Source of the DNA: GCA-2693325 sp964011675 | Lineage (GTDB): Bacteria > Latescibacterota > UBA2968 > UBA8231 | NCBI GenBank assembly: GCA_964011675.1 | Contig: CAXGPR010000068.1 | Span: forward strand, 1-20,319 | DNA: 20,319 nucleotides | Direction: 5' to 3' | Part shown: positions 7,062 through 14,336 of the stretch, piece by piece | How positions within the stretch are numbered: position 1 is the stretch's first letter | Layout: every line of letters starts with the position of its first letter | Program-made: the position numbers and the translations under genes | The notes under the pieces: model-generated | Seen by the model: only the letters and a program-made list of their open reading frames with translations | Databases searched by the model: none | Told to the model about the DNA's origin: nothing

Positions 7062-7793
7062 CTATTCCAGCCCTTCACGTTCCCACTGGGTCAGTTGTTT
7101 TTTGTCTTTGTCGTCGAGAACTTCCTTGTCTAACAGGTCGGGACGACGCTCAAACGTCTTGCGCAAAGCTTGTGTACGACGCCACTGCTGCACGCGCTGA
7201 TGATCACCGCTTTGCAGGACCTGCGGAACCGATTCTCCGTTGAATTCAGCAGGTCTCGTATACCATGGGCAGTCGAGGAGAACATCTTGGAAAGAGTCCT
7301 CGAGCGCTGAACCAAAATTGCCTAATACGCCTGGTATCAGGCGAACAACAGCATCTATGAGGACGAGCGCTGCTGGTTCACCACCAGTCAAAACAAAGTC
7401 TCCAATAGAGACCTCGCGATTAATGAGATGCGTTCGAACGCGCTCGTCTACTCCCTTGTAGTGCCCGCACAGCAGAACCAAATGATCTTGCAGAGATAGC
7501 TCAACGCTGAGGCGATGGTCTAGCGTCTCTCCATCTGCCGTTAGGTAAATGCAGTGTGCCTTTTCAAACTTCTGTGCCTGCCACAGAGCGAACAAGGGCT
7601 CGGGTTTTAGGACCATACCGCCGCCGCCGCCGTAGGGCTCGTCGTCCACGTTCTGATGCTTGTCAAACGCAAAATCACGCGGGTTATATGTGCCTACTTC
7701 AAGTAGCCCATTTTGCACTGCTCTGGCCAGTATACTAGACTGAAGCGGTGTTTGAAAAAAATCTGGAAAGAGCGTTACAACGTCAATTTGCAC
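7062..7793 (-). CDS. trmD: tRNA (guanine(37)-N1)-methyltransferase TrmD
   Basis: TrmD methylates G37 next to the anticodon with S-adenosylmethionine and prevents +1 frameshifting. The 243-residue form starts at a GTG 1 base after the rimM stop and reads MQIDVVTLFPDFFQ, the family's usual N-terminus. The frame remains open to an upstream ATG at 7829, but the extra 12 residues are not family-like and would overlap rimM by 35 bases. DDEPYGGGGGMVLKPEP (about 50-66), LLCGHYKGVDERV (107-119) and GDFVLTGGEPAALVLIDA with RLIPGVLGN form the trefoil-knot SAM site. Its length is standard. Confidence 0.97.
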   Translation of the reverse strand: MQIDVVTLFPDFFQTPLQSSILARAVQNGLLEVGTYNPRDFAFDKHQNVDDEPYGGGGGMVLKPEPLFALWQAQKFEKAHCIYLTADGETLDHRLSVELSLQDHLVLLCGHYKGVDERVRTHLINREVSIGDFVLTGGEPAALVLIDAVVRLIPGVLGNFGSALEDSFQDVLLDCPWYTRPAEFNGESVPQVLQSGDHQRVQQWRRTQALRKTFERRPDLLDKEVLDDKDKKQLTQWEREGLE

Positions 7794-7794
7794 G

Positions 7795-8313
7795 TTAATG
7801 TAAGAGCTCTTCAATGCCGTCAACAACAATGCGGCGCTGTTTTGTTTCCACTGTCTTAACGTAGTCTTTCACGGCGGGTATCAGGATTTCCCCATGCTTT
7901 CCACGCACCAAGTACACGTCTGTTGAAGGCATTTCCAACACTTCTTCAACGATTCCAACGGGAGCTCCAGATTCGTCTTCAACCGCGCAGCCCACCAATT
8001 CAAAGATGTAATACGAGCCGGTAGGCAAGGTCGGAACTTGCTCTCGTTCTACCGTCACATAACCTTTCACGAGCAGCTCGCGCGCCGCTTCTGGAGCGTC
8101 AACGCCGGCAAATTTTAGAATCACGCCAGGTGCCTCGCGGTGCCAGTGCTCGAGCTCAAACGTGCGGTCTGGCTGCCCGACCTTCTGTATCACAACCGAT
8201 TCGAGCGCATCATAGCGCTTAATATCTGCGGTAAGTGGCTCGGCCTTGACTTGGCCACGCACGCCTTTGCTGCGGCTGATATAGGCAACGGCGATGCGCT
8301 GCGTAGAGTCCAA
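7795..8313 (-). CDS. rimM: Ribosome maturation factor RimM
   Basis: This 172-residue RimM helps 30S subunit head assembly by binding S19. The N-terminal beta-barrel opens with IAVAYISRSKGVRGQVKAEP, the conserved G-x-x-G-x-x-G-x-x-x-V element. The C-terminal PRC-barrel contains YYIFELVGCAVED, then GIVEEVLEMPSTDVYLV and a closing EILIPAVKDYV. The ATG is 22 bases after the rpsP stop. Its stop lies 1 base before the trmD GTG, so translation is probably coupled. Confidence 0.96.
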   Translation of the reverse strand: MDSTQRIAVAYISRSKGVRGQVKAEPLTADIKRYDALESVVIQKVGQPDRTFELEHWHREAPGVILKFAGVDAPEAARELLVKGYVTVEREQVPTLPTGSYYIFELVGCAVEDESGAPVGIVEEVLEMPSTDVYLVRGKHGEILIPAVKDYVKTVETKQRRIVVDGIEELLH

Positions 8314-8335
8314 AGCGCTCGCTGCTCCTCGCTTG

Positions 8336-8740
8336 TTATTCGCTCTCGCCGCTGGTTTCTTCGGACGCTTCTTCAGCAGGTGCCTCAGTGCTGGTTTCTG
8401 CTTCTACTGCGGGTGCGGCGGCAGCGGCAGCGAGCTTGCGACGTCGCTTAGGCTTGTCCGTTGTTAGCGCGTTTTCTTTCACGGTGCCTTCGAGACCTTT
8501 CCATCGGGCCAGCAGACCTTGGCTGCGAAATAGCGCTTCAACAGTTTCGGTCATTTCTGCACCGCGATTAAGCCAGAGCAGTGCATTTTCTTCGTTGATA
8601 TCCACGCTGGAATGCAGTGGATTGTAGGTGCCTATGTAGCCCAGTGCCTGGCCCTGACGTCCCGTTGTGCTGTTCATAGCGACGATGCGATAGAAGGGCT
8701 GTTTCTTCTTTCCCAATCTGGTAAGGCGAAGTTTAACCAA
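8336..8740 (-). CDS. rpsP: 30S ribosomal protein S16 with acidic Ala/Glu-rich tail
   Basis: The N-terminal 80 or so residues are a normal S16 core: VKLRLTRLGKKKQPFYRIVA and GYIGTYNPL, which bind 16S rRNA in the 30S body. From about residue 100 the protein continues into a low-complexity tail, first a basic KPKRRRK patch, then an alanine run and an acidic Glu/Ser/Thr stretch to residue 134. The start is TTG, set by AAGGAG 9 bases upstream (8750-8755) and by the family's conserved V-K-L-R beginning. C-terminal extensions of S16 occur in several phyla and are poorly understood. It lies 23 bases downstream of ffh. Confidence 0.96.
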   Translation of the reverse strand: MVKLRLTRLGKKKQPFYRIVAMNSTTGRQGQALGYIGTYNPLHSSVDINEENALLWLNRGAEMTETVEALFRSQGLLARWKGLEGTVKENALTTDKPKRRRKLAAAAAAPAVEAETSTEAPAEEASEETSGESE

Positions 8741-8763
8741 CGGAGCTTTCTCCTTTTTAGTGT

Positions 8764-10098
8764 TCAGCCCGGAAAGGGCATTTTTAGTTTTCTTCCCATT
8801 TTGCCCATTTTGTTCCGACTCATTTGTTTCATCATTTTCTGCATCTGCTGAAACTGTTTGACGAGCCGGTTTACATCCTGTATCGTAGTTCCGCTACCAC
8901 GCGCTATGCGCTTGCGGCGACTGCCGTTGAGTACCTGTGGGCGACGGCGCTCCTCAAGGGTCATAGAGCTTATAATGGCTTCGACCTGTCCAAAGGCGTT
9001 GTCGTCAACTTGCATGCCCTTCATGGCTTTACCCGCGCCGGGAATCATGCCGATGAGCTGGTCGAGTGGTCCCATCTTTTTTACAGCCTGCAGTTGGTCC
9101 AAAAAATCCTCAAATGTGAAGGTCGCTTTGCGCAGACGCTCCTCCATCTGAGTGGCCTTGTCTCGCTCAATCACAGCTTCAGCGCGCTCTACAAGCGAGA
9201 GAACATCGCCCATGCCTAAAATGCGCGATGCCATCCGGTCGGGGTGGAAGGCTTCTATGTCTTCAACCTTTTCGCCAGTGCCAATAAACTTAATTGGCTC
9301 ACCCGTCACTTCGCGAATCGACAGGGCCGCGCCGCCGCGCGCATCACTGTCCATTTTTGTCAGCACGACGCCGCTGAAGGCGAGCAGCTCGTGAAAGCGC
9401 TTCGCCGTCTCAACAGCATCTTGGCCGATCATGCTGTCGGCGGTAAAGAGGATCTCATGCGGTGTGATCGCCTCCTTGACGCGTGCCAGCTCTCCCATCA
9501 TCTGCTCATCAATACTCAGACGTCCTGCGGTATCGACAAGTACGACACTTCGGTTGGTCGCTCGGCCTTGTGCTACGCCTTGGCTGCAGATATCGACCGG
9601 GTCTGTTCCCAGCGGTGCGCTGAAAACGGGCACGTCGATAGATGCGCCAAGCGTTTGCAGCTGATCTATTGCGGCGGGTCGGTATATGTCAGCTGCCACC
9701 AGAAGTGCGGGGCGGCCCTGGTCTTTAAACTGGCGCGCCAGTTTGGCGGCCATGGTTGTTTTACCACCGCCCTGTAGCCCAACCATCATGATGACAGTTG
9801 GCGGGTGATCAGCCAGCTTGATGGGCGCGCTGTTACCGCCCAAGAGCACAACGAGTTCGTCGTGCACGATCTTAACCAGTTGCTGGCCAGCAGTGAGACT
9901 CTTGGCGACCTGTTGGCCTAAAGCCTGCTCTTTAACGCGCTGGATAAAGGTGCGAGCCACGGTAAAGTTGACGTCGGCTTCGAGCAGCGAACGGCGAATT
10001 TCGCGCAGTGACTCGTCTATATTGCGCTCAGTAATGCGTCCTTGACCGCGCAGCTGGCGGAAAATGTCGTCAAAACGATCACTGAGTCGATCAAACAT
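8764..10098 (-). CDS. ffh: Signal recognition particle protein Ffh (SRP54)
   Basis: This 444-residue GTPase binds signal sequences of nascent membrane proteins and, with 4.5S RNA and FtsY, brings the ribosome to the translocon. The N domain starts MFDRLSDRFDDIF. The G domain has GLQGGGKTT (107-115), the DTAGRL switch (near 190) and TKMDSDARGG. The C-terminal methionine-rich M domain includes GMIPGAGKAMKGM, the RNA-binding NGSRRKRIARGSGT, and the flexible QQMQKMMKQMSRNKMGKMG segment. Length and order are standard. It is the first gene of the ffh-rpsP-rimM-trmD-rplS run, with a candidate promoter in the 125-base gap upstream. Confidence 0.98.
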   Translation of the reverse strand: MFDRLSDRFDDIFRQLRGQGRITERNIDESLREIRRSLLEADVNFTVARTFIQRVKEQALGQQVAKSLTAGQQLVKIVHDELVVLLGGNSAPIKLADHPPTVIMMVGLQGGGKTTMAAKLARQFKDQGRPALLVAADIYRPAAIDQLQTLGASIDVPVFSAPLGTDPVDICSQGVAQGRATNRSVVLVDTAGRLSIDEQMMGELARVKEAITPHEILFTADSMIGQDAVETAKRFHELLAFSGVVLTKMDSDARGGAALSIREVTGEPIKFIGTGEKVEDIEAFHPDRMASRILGMGDVLSLVERAEAVIERDKATQMEERLRKATFTFEDFLDQLQAVKKMGPLDQLIGMIPGAGKAMKGMQVDDNAFGQVEAIISSMTLEERRRPQVLNGSRRKRIARGSGTTIQDVNRLVKQFQQMQKMMKQMSRNKMGKMGRKLKMPFPG

Positions 10099-10176
10099 GG
10101 CTGAGGTATAGGCCTAAGTTGCGCGTCTGTATGACGGTCTTGATAATCACAGGTCTACAAAATCAACGAATCAATT

Positions 10177-10205
10177 AATATATAGTTGCCAGTTTAATAG
10201 AGCAA
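10177..10205 (-). promoter_or_regulatory. Candidate promoter for the ffh-rpsP-rimM-trmD-rplS run
   Basis: On the minus strand TTGCTC (10200-10205) is followed after 17 bases by TATATT (10177-10182). The 125-base rpe-ffh gap is AT-rich here and is the longest gap in the minus-strand housekeeping block, where a separate promoter is expected. The -35 is poor; the -10 is good and equals the one proposed for recJ. Confidence 0.4.
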
Positions 10206-10223
10206 TAGAAATAGCGAATGCCT

Positions 10224-10880
10224 TCAAGCTCGTAAATCGGCAATTGCGCGACTAGGGTCAGCGGCGCTGAAAACAGCTGATCCCGCAACGAGTATGCTAG
10301 CACCGGCGCTGCGGCACGCGGCTGCATTGTGCGGATTTACGCCGCCATCAATCTGAATGGGAAGATCGAGAGCCTGTTGTTCGATCTCGTTCCGGAGAGC
10401 TTCAATCTTTTGCAGCGCTTGTGGTTGGAAGGATTGGCCGCCAAAGCCGGGTTCGACGGACATGACGAGCGCCAAATCGATTTCGCCTAGATAAGGAAGC
10501 AGGCTCTCTATGGGCGTGGATGGGTTCAGAACCAAACCGCACTGAAGATCGAGAGTGCGTATTGTACGCAGGATGGGGGTCGGGTGGGGGCAAGTTTCGA
10601 TGTGAATGGTCAACGAATCAGCGCCCGCGGCTTTAAAGGGCTCTATATATGGTTGCGGGTCTGCGATCATTAGGTGGACGTCGAAGAAAAGACGCGTTTT
10701 CGGTCGCAGGGACTCGAGGATGGGTATTCCGAAGCTGATATTGGGCACAAAGCGCCCATCCATCACATCTAAGTGTAGCCAGTCTGCCCCAGCTTGCTCA
10801 ATGCTTTCTATTTGTTGTGCTAAATAGGCAAAGTCAGCGGCCAGAAGCGAAGGGGCAATTCGTATTGGATGAGTTGGCAT
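10224..10880 (-). CDS. rpe: Ribulose-phosphate 3-epimerase
   Basis: This 218-residue TIM-barrel enzyme interconverts ribulose 5-phosphate and xylulose 5-phosphate in the pentose phosphate pathway. IAPSLLAADFAYL begins the barrel; LHLDVMDGRFVPNISFG carries the metal-binding His and the catalytic Asp. HLMIADP, then MSVEPGFGGQSF (phosphate loop) and QIDGGVNPHNA (second Asp) complete the site. The ATG comes 1 base after the stop of the PASTA gene (TGATATG), so translation is coupled. It is the last gene of its operon. Confidence 0.97.
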   Translation of the reverse strand: MPTHPIRIAPSLLAADFAYLAQQIESIEQAGADWLHLDVMDGRFVPNISFGIPILESLRPKTRLFFDVHLMIADPQPYIEPFKAAGADSLTIHIETCPHPTPILRTIRTLDLQCGLVLNPSTPIESLLPYLGEIDLALVMSVEPGFGGQSFQPQALQKIEALRNEIEQQALDLPIQIDGGVNPHNAAACRSAGASILVAGSAVFSAADPSRAIADLRA

Positions 10881-10881
10881 A

Positions 10882-11631
10882 TCAACGAGCTCCGTTGTCT
10901 GGATGCTGAGCGCTCACGCGCAAATTGATGCGCGTACTGCGGGGTGTTTGCGTGCCTGGCTTGGGTGTTTGGCTGATAATTGTGCCCGGCGGCGAAGTGT
11001 TGTCGATTTGGTTTTCAACGCGCCCTAACCGCATTTCGTATTTGCGTAGCGTGTCTTCTGCCGAATTGATGGGCAGGGAGAGCAGGTTGGGTGTCTTCTT
11101 CATAGAAGACAGAGGACCGTTGCTTATGCGCAGGTCGACGTGATCGTCGCGCTTGAGGCGAGTGCCCGCTGTCGGATGTTGGTCAATTACCGCAGTCTCG
11201 GGCACCTCATTTGACGAGACATAAATAATGTCACCGGTCTGCAGCTGGTTGGATTCGAGCTGCAAACGCGCTTCTCGCAGGCTCGCTCCCTGCAGGTCAG
11301 GAGTCGTATAATAGCGCGGTCCCTTGCTCAGAATTACGGTGACGGCGCGCCCTTTTTTAACGCGCTGTCCCGCCTCGGGAAGATGGTCGATTACCGAACC
11401 TAGCGGTACGCGTTCGTGGTATATGCTGTCGCCAACGGCTATTTTTAAGCCCCACTGGTCAAGCCTTTGGGAAGCCTGTAAGCTATCCAAAGAGTGAAGC
11501 CGAGGTACTTTTACGTTGGGGACAGCGACGATGTGAGGCATAACGACGGCATCCACTAGCCCGAGCATGAGTAGGGCTGCAACGAGCGCTGAAGTCGCTA
11601 CCAATATGCCGTGAGCAAAAACCTTTCTCAT
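10882..11631 (-). CDS. Membrane-anchored protein with three PASTA domains, no kinase domain
   Basis: The 249-residue protein has a short basic N-terminus, one membrane helix (about 8-30) and three tandem PASTA repeats outside the cell membrane: about 36-104, 105-173 and 174-241. Each shows the repeat's closing pattern, for example VIDHLPEAGQRVKKG, VIDQHPTAGTRLKRD and IISQTPKPGTQTPRS, followed by a V-x-L/I-x-V/I-S strand. PASTA domains bind muropeptides or beta-lactam-like ligands in PrkC/PknB kinases and PBP2x. Here there is no kinase or penicillin-binding domain and hardly any cytoplasmic part, so it is probably a periplasmic peptidoglycan-binding or scaffold protein. Its ATG overlaps the rsmB stop (ATGA) and its stop is 1 base from rpe. 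In Firmicutes the PASTA kinase gene lies between rsmB and rpe. Confidence 0.9.
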   Translation of the reverse strand: MRKVFAHGILVATSALVAALLMLGLVDAVVMPHIVAVPNVKVPRLHSLDSLQASQRLDQWGLKIAVGDSIYHERVPLGSVIDHLPEAGQRVKKGRAVTVILSKGPRYYTTPDLQGASLREARLQLESNQLQTGDIIYVSSNEVPETAVIDQHPTAGTRLKRDDHVDLRISNGPLSSMKKTPNLLSLPINSAEDTLRKYEMRLGRVENQIDNTSPPGTIISQTPKPGTQTPRSTRINLRVSAQHPDNGAR

Positions 11632-12944
11632 GATTCTACCTTGTGTATCCGAGCTGCAAACGCGCCATCGCCTAGGTGTTGACCGGGCACAGTTTGAACG
11701 TAGCGACCGACTCGCGCATCGTTGGGTAGACTCCGATGTGCCTCCTCGAGTCGGGCAGTTGGAGTGTGGGCAATAAAATTCTTTACTACTCTTTCGTTCT
11801 CGATTTGTTCCAAACTGCAGGTGCTATAAACAAGTGTGCCCCCGGGGCGCAGTTGGGTAAAGGCTGCAACCAATATCGACTGCTGGCGCTCGATGAGCGC
11901 AGGAAATTGTTCTGGGGCCCTGTTCCAGCGCGCGTCAGGGTGGCGGCCCAATGTACCCGTGCCGCTGCAGGGAGCGTCTACTAAGACGCGGTCAAACAGC
12001 TGGCTGCCGGTAATCGAGCCGTCCCAAGCGACCATATGGATAGAGTGCAGCATCAAGCGTCGAGCATTTTCGCGCAGGCGACGTAAGCGGGTATGTGACA
12101 GGTCGGCCGCAACGATAAAGCCCTTGTCTTGCATTCGCTCGGCTATCTGCGTGGTCTTGCCTCCGGGAGCGCTGCAAGCATCCAGTATATGCTCTCCAGG
12201 TTGTGGATCTAGTAGAGCCACGGCCAGACCTGCATTGGGATCCTGGATTTGAAAGTGGCCCTTTTCAAATTCAGGAGACCTGAGGGCTTGGCGTGGATCC
12301 AATGCACGAAAATAGTCGTCTGGCCCGTCCTCTAACTGAAGTGTTGCGCACAGGGTTGAGGGGGTGCTGCGCAATGGGTTGAGACGTAGCCAAAGGGGTG
12401 CGTGTTCGTTATTGCTGGCCAAAATTCCCCGCGTTTTTTCGACGCCCCACTGCTGTATCCAGCGTTCTACAAGCCAGAACGGGTGTGAATAGTGTAGTGA
12501 CAGATAGCGAGTTGTATCAGCATCTGGATCGGGGAATTGGACGCGGTGAGGTTCCCTTTGGAAAGACCGCAAGACGGCGTTGATCAGGCCGCTTGCAGAG
12601 CGTGCGCCCTGTCGTTTTGCCAGTTCCACGCTCGTGTGGATGGCCGCGCGTTCTGGTACTCGGTCGAGAAAGTTGATTTGTAAAACACCCATGCGCAAGA
12701 TATTCAGCACGCGCGTTTCCAGTTCGTCTACTGGACGTCGACTAAAATGGCTGATAATCCAGTCGAGTCGCAGGCGCCAGCGCAGCGTTCCCAACACGAG
12801 TTGCCGTGCGAAGCGCCGGTCGCGATCATCGCTGAGCGATGCATCGAGGCCAGACAGCAAGTCGTCTATGGGGTTTTTGTGTCCCTCCCAGCTGTCTAGT
12901 ACGTGCAGCGCAGCGGTGCGGGCTAGATCGTCTCGTCGTCTCAT
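11628..12944 (-). CDS. rsmB: 16S rRNA (cytosine(967)-C5)-methyltransferase RsmB
   Basis: This 438-residue enzyme methylates C967 of 16S rRNA. The NusB-like RNA-binding domain fills residues 1-140, with FARQLVLGTLRWRLRLDWII and LINAVLRSFQR recognisable. The methyltransferase domain has motif I LDACSAPGGKTTQIAE (254-269), VDAPCSGTGTLGRHPD (322-337) with the conserved motif IV Cys326, and VYSTCSLEQIENE with the catalytic Cys376 (372-384). Its length is typical. The start ATG is 1 base after the stop of the upstream sorting-domain gene (TGATATG), and its own stop overlaps the PASTA start. Confidence 0.96.
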   Translation of the reverse strand: MRRRDDLARTAALHVLDSWEGHKNPIDDLLSGLDASLSDDRDRRFARQLVLGTLRWRLRLDWIISHFSRRPVDELETRVLNILRMGVLQINFLDRVPERAAIHTSVELAKRQGARSASGLINAVLRSFQREPHRVQFPDPDADTTRYLSLHYSHPFWLVERWIQQWGVEKTRGILASNNEHAPLWLRLNPLRSTPSTLCATLQLEDGPDDYFRALDPRQALRSPEFEKGHFQIQDPNAGLAVALLDPQPGEHILDACSAPGGKTTQIAERMQDKGFIVAADLSHTRLRRLRENARRLMLHSIHMVAWDGSITGSQLFDRVLVDAPCSGTGTLGRHPDARWNRAPEQFPALIERQQSILVAAFTQLRPGGTLVYSTCSLEQIENERVVKNFIAHTPTARLEEAHRSLPNDARVGRYVQTVPGQHLGDGAFAARIHKVES

Positions 12945-12945
12945 A

Positions 12946-14184
12946 TCAGCGTAAAAGCATTATGCGTCGTACGTGCGTCCCATTTACGGTTAATAGGCGA
13001 CCGACGTATAGACCAGTGGCCGATTCTCTGCCGTCGGCATAGCGCCCGTCCCAATGTGCGCGGTGACGCCCCGCTGTCGGTCTGCCCATAAAGGGAGTCG
13101 CGACTAACTGCCCAAGCATGTTATAAATCGTCAGCAGGGTATGTTGACCGGCGTCCTGTGCGGCTATGTCAAAGATGAGCTGTGTGCCTGCGTTGAACGG
13201 GTTGGGATAATTTTGCTGTAGACTGCTTGAGCTGGGGAGCGCTGTATTCTCCTCGCTCAGCACGGCAGTCATGGGCGTGTGCCAGACTAGGCGCTGCTCT
13301 GCGCACAGTGCCTGGCCGTCTAAGTTCGCGCAGGCGGACAGACGGGCTATCGTATCGCCTTCGCTGCCGGATGCGTCAACGCGCAAAGGGGCATCTCCCT
13401 GCTGATTGCTCTCCGTTTGTAGCTCGACGGTGGATCTCGGTGGGACGGAGTAGGTCTGACGCTGGGTCAGCGCATATAGCGTCCCCGGTCCAGGGTTTTC
13501 TATGAGCCATTTAATCTCGACAGCCGAGCGAAAAGCACCCGCACTCAAGGGACGAGCTATCACGTCGACTTCGCCCTGACTTGCATCGTCCTGCGCTGCC
13601 CGATCTGCGGTTGAATAGAGACGCTTCCCGTCGGGGGCCTGAAGTAAGAGGGTGCGGGGAATAGGCTGTCCCGAATCGTCGCAATAGTTGGCGAGTATCA
13701 TGGCCTCTTGCGGATACAGGTTGTCCCGCTCGGTGGAGGACGGTCCCAGCGACATAGATCTGAGATAGATAGCGAGGGGTGTAATAGCCGTGATTTCTGG
13801 CGCTAGCTCAAAGCCCACAAGAGCTAACTCGCCGTCTCCACTCAGTCCAGCGCCGCCAAACACTGCCATGCCAAACGCGGCGGTCTCATCATAAAATTGC
13901 GGAGGCCCGGGCACGATGAATCCGTTGGCTTCGGTCTCTGTCGCGGTGCCGCCGACGGCCGATGAAATAGCCCCTTTGGGTATCCAGTCAAAGTCAAACT
14001 TTATTTGCCTGACTCCTTCCATATGCTGGGCCTGGATGAGAAATTCGATCCGTTGGCCTGCTTGAAGTCCACAGGGAGGAGACAGTTGGGTGAGGCTGAT
14101 TTTTACGTTCGCATTGGCGCCCGCGTGCGCCGATACCGTCGTAAGTGTGCAAAAGAGTGCAAAAAGCAGGGGCAAAAAATACAC
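12946..14184 (-). CDS. Secreted protein with C-terminal sorting/FlgD-Ig-like domain
   Basis: This 412-residue protein begins with a signal peptide (hydrophobic 3-17, likely cut after VSA or SAHA). Residues 27-165 look like a cohesin-like beta-sandwich, such as VKISLTQLSPPCGLQAGQ and QIKFDFDWIP. A middle beta-rich part follows, then a C-terminal 89-residue module starting QNYPNPFNAGTQLIFDI and ending in ATGLYVGRLL and RRIMLLR. This is the type-A sorting or FlgD-Ig-like domain seen in outer-membrane-exported proteins of several phyla. The GTG start is fixed by GAGGAG 6 bases upstream (14191-14196). It is the first gene of the rsmB-PASTA-rpe operon, 1 base before rsmB. Function is unknown; surface display or export is inferred from the tail. 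Confidence 0.82.
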   Translation of the reverse strand: MYFLPLLFALFCTLTTVSAHAGANANVKISLTQLSPPCGLQAGQRIEFLIQAQHMEGVRQIKFDFDWIPKGAISSAVGGTATETEANGFIVPGPPQFYDETAAFGMAVFGGAGLSGDGELALVGFELAPEITAITPLAIYLRSMSLGPSSTERDNLYPQEAMILANYCDDSGQPIPRTLLLQAPDGKRLYSTADRAAQDDASQGEVDVIARPLSAGAFRSAVEIKWLIENPGPGTLYALTQRQTYSVPPRSTVELQTESNQQGDAPLRVDASGSEGDTIARLSACANLDGQALCAEQRLVWHTPMTAVLSEENTALPSSSSLQQNYPNPFNAGTQLIFDIAAQDAGQHTLLTIYNMLGQLVATPFMGRPTAGRHRAHWDGRYADGRESATGLYVGRLLTVNGTHVRRIMLLR

Positions 14185-14190
14185 GGAAAG

Positions 14191-14196
14191 CTCCTC
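14191..14196 (-). promoter_or_regulatory. Strong ribosome binding site for the GTG start of the sorting-domain protein
   Basis: GAGGAG on the minus strand lies 6 bases before the GTG at 14184. No ATG offers a better start, and the signal peptide begins directly at this GTG. Confidence 0.7.
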
Positions 14197-14263
14197 GGGA
14201 ACTATTGAATTACTGCGTCAAATCTAAGCATAGGTTAGAGGGGGGCAAGCACGCGCACGGCTC

Positions 14264-14293
14264 TTGACGAGATTTTGAATCGCGGCCTATATT
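14264..14293 (+). promoter_or_regulatory. Sigma70-type promoter for recJ-apgM-GDPD
   Basis: TTGACG (14264-14269) and TATATT (14288-14293) stand 18 bases apart in the gap between divergent genes. Each differs from consensus by one base. Transcription would begin near 14300, about 37 bases before the recJ start. Confidence 0.65.
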
Positions 14294-14336
14294 GAACTGA
14301 CCTATTCCTGCCCCTTTTCCCAGAGCAATAGGGTGA

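Noticed and set aside
7794..7829. ATG-started longer form of TrmD
   Set aside because: The added 12 residues overlap rimM and do not match the family N-terminus, which begins at the GTG at 7793.
9244..9777. A long open frame on the + strand opposite ffh
   Set aside because: It lies wholly antisense to the clearly conserved G domain of ffh, shows no family motif and has no ribosome binding site; it is a by-product of codon usage.
10099..10223. Possible tRNA or 4.5S RNA gene in the gap before ffh
   Set aside because: No cloverleaf arms, CCA or conserved GGAA-tetraloop hairpin could be found; the gap looks like a simple promoter region.
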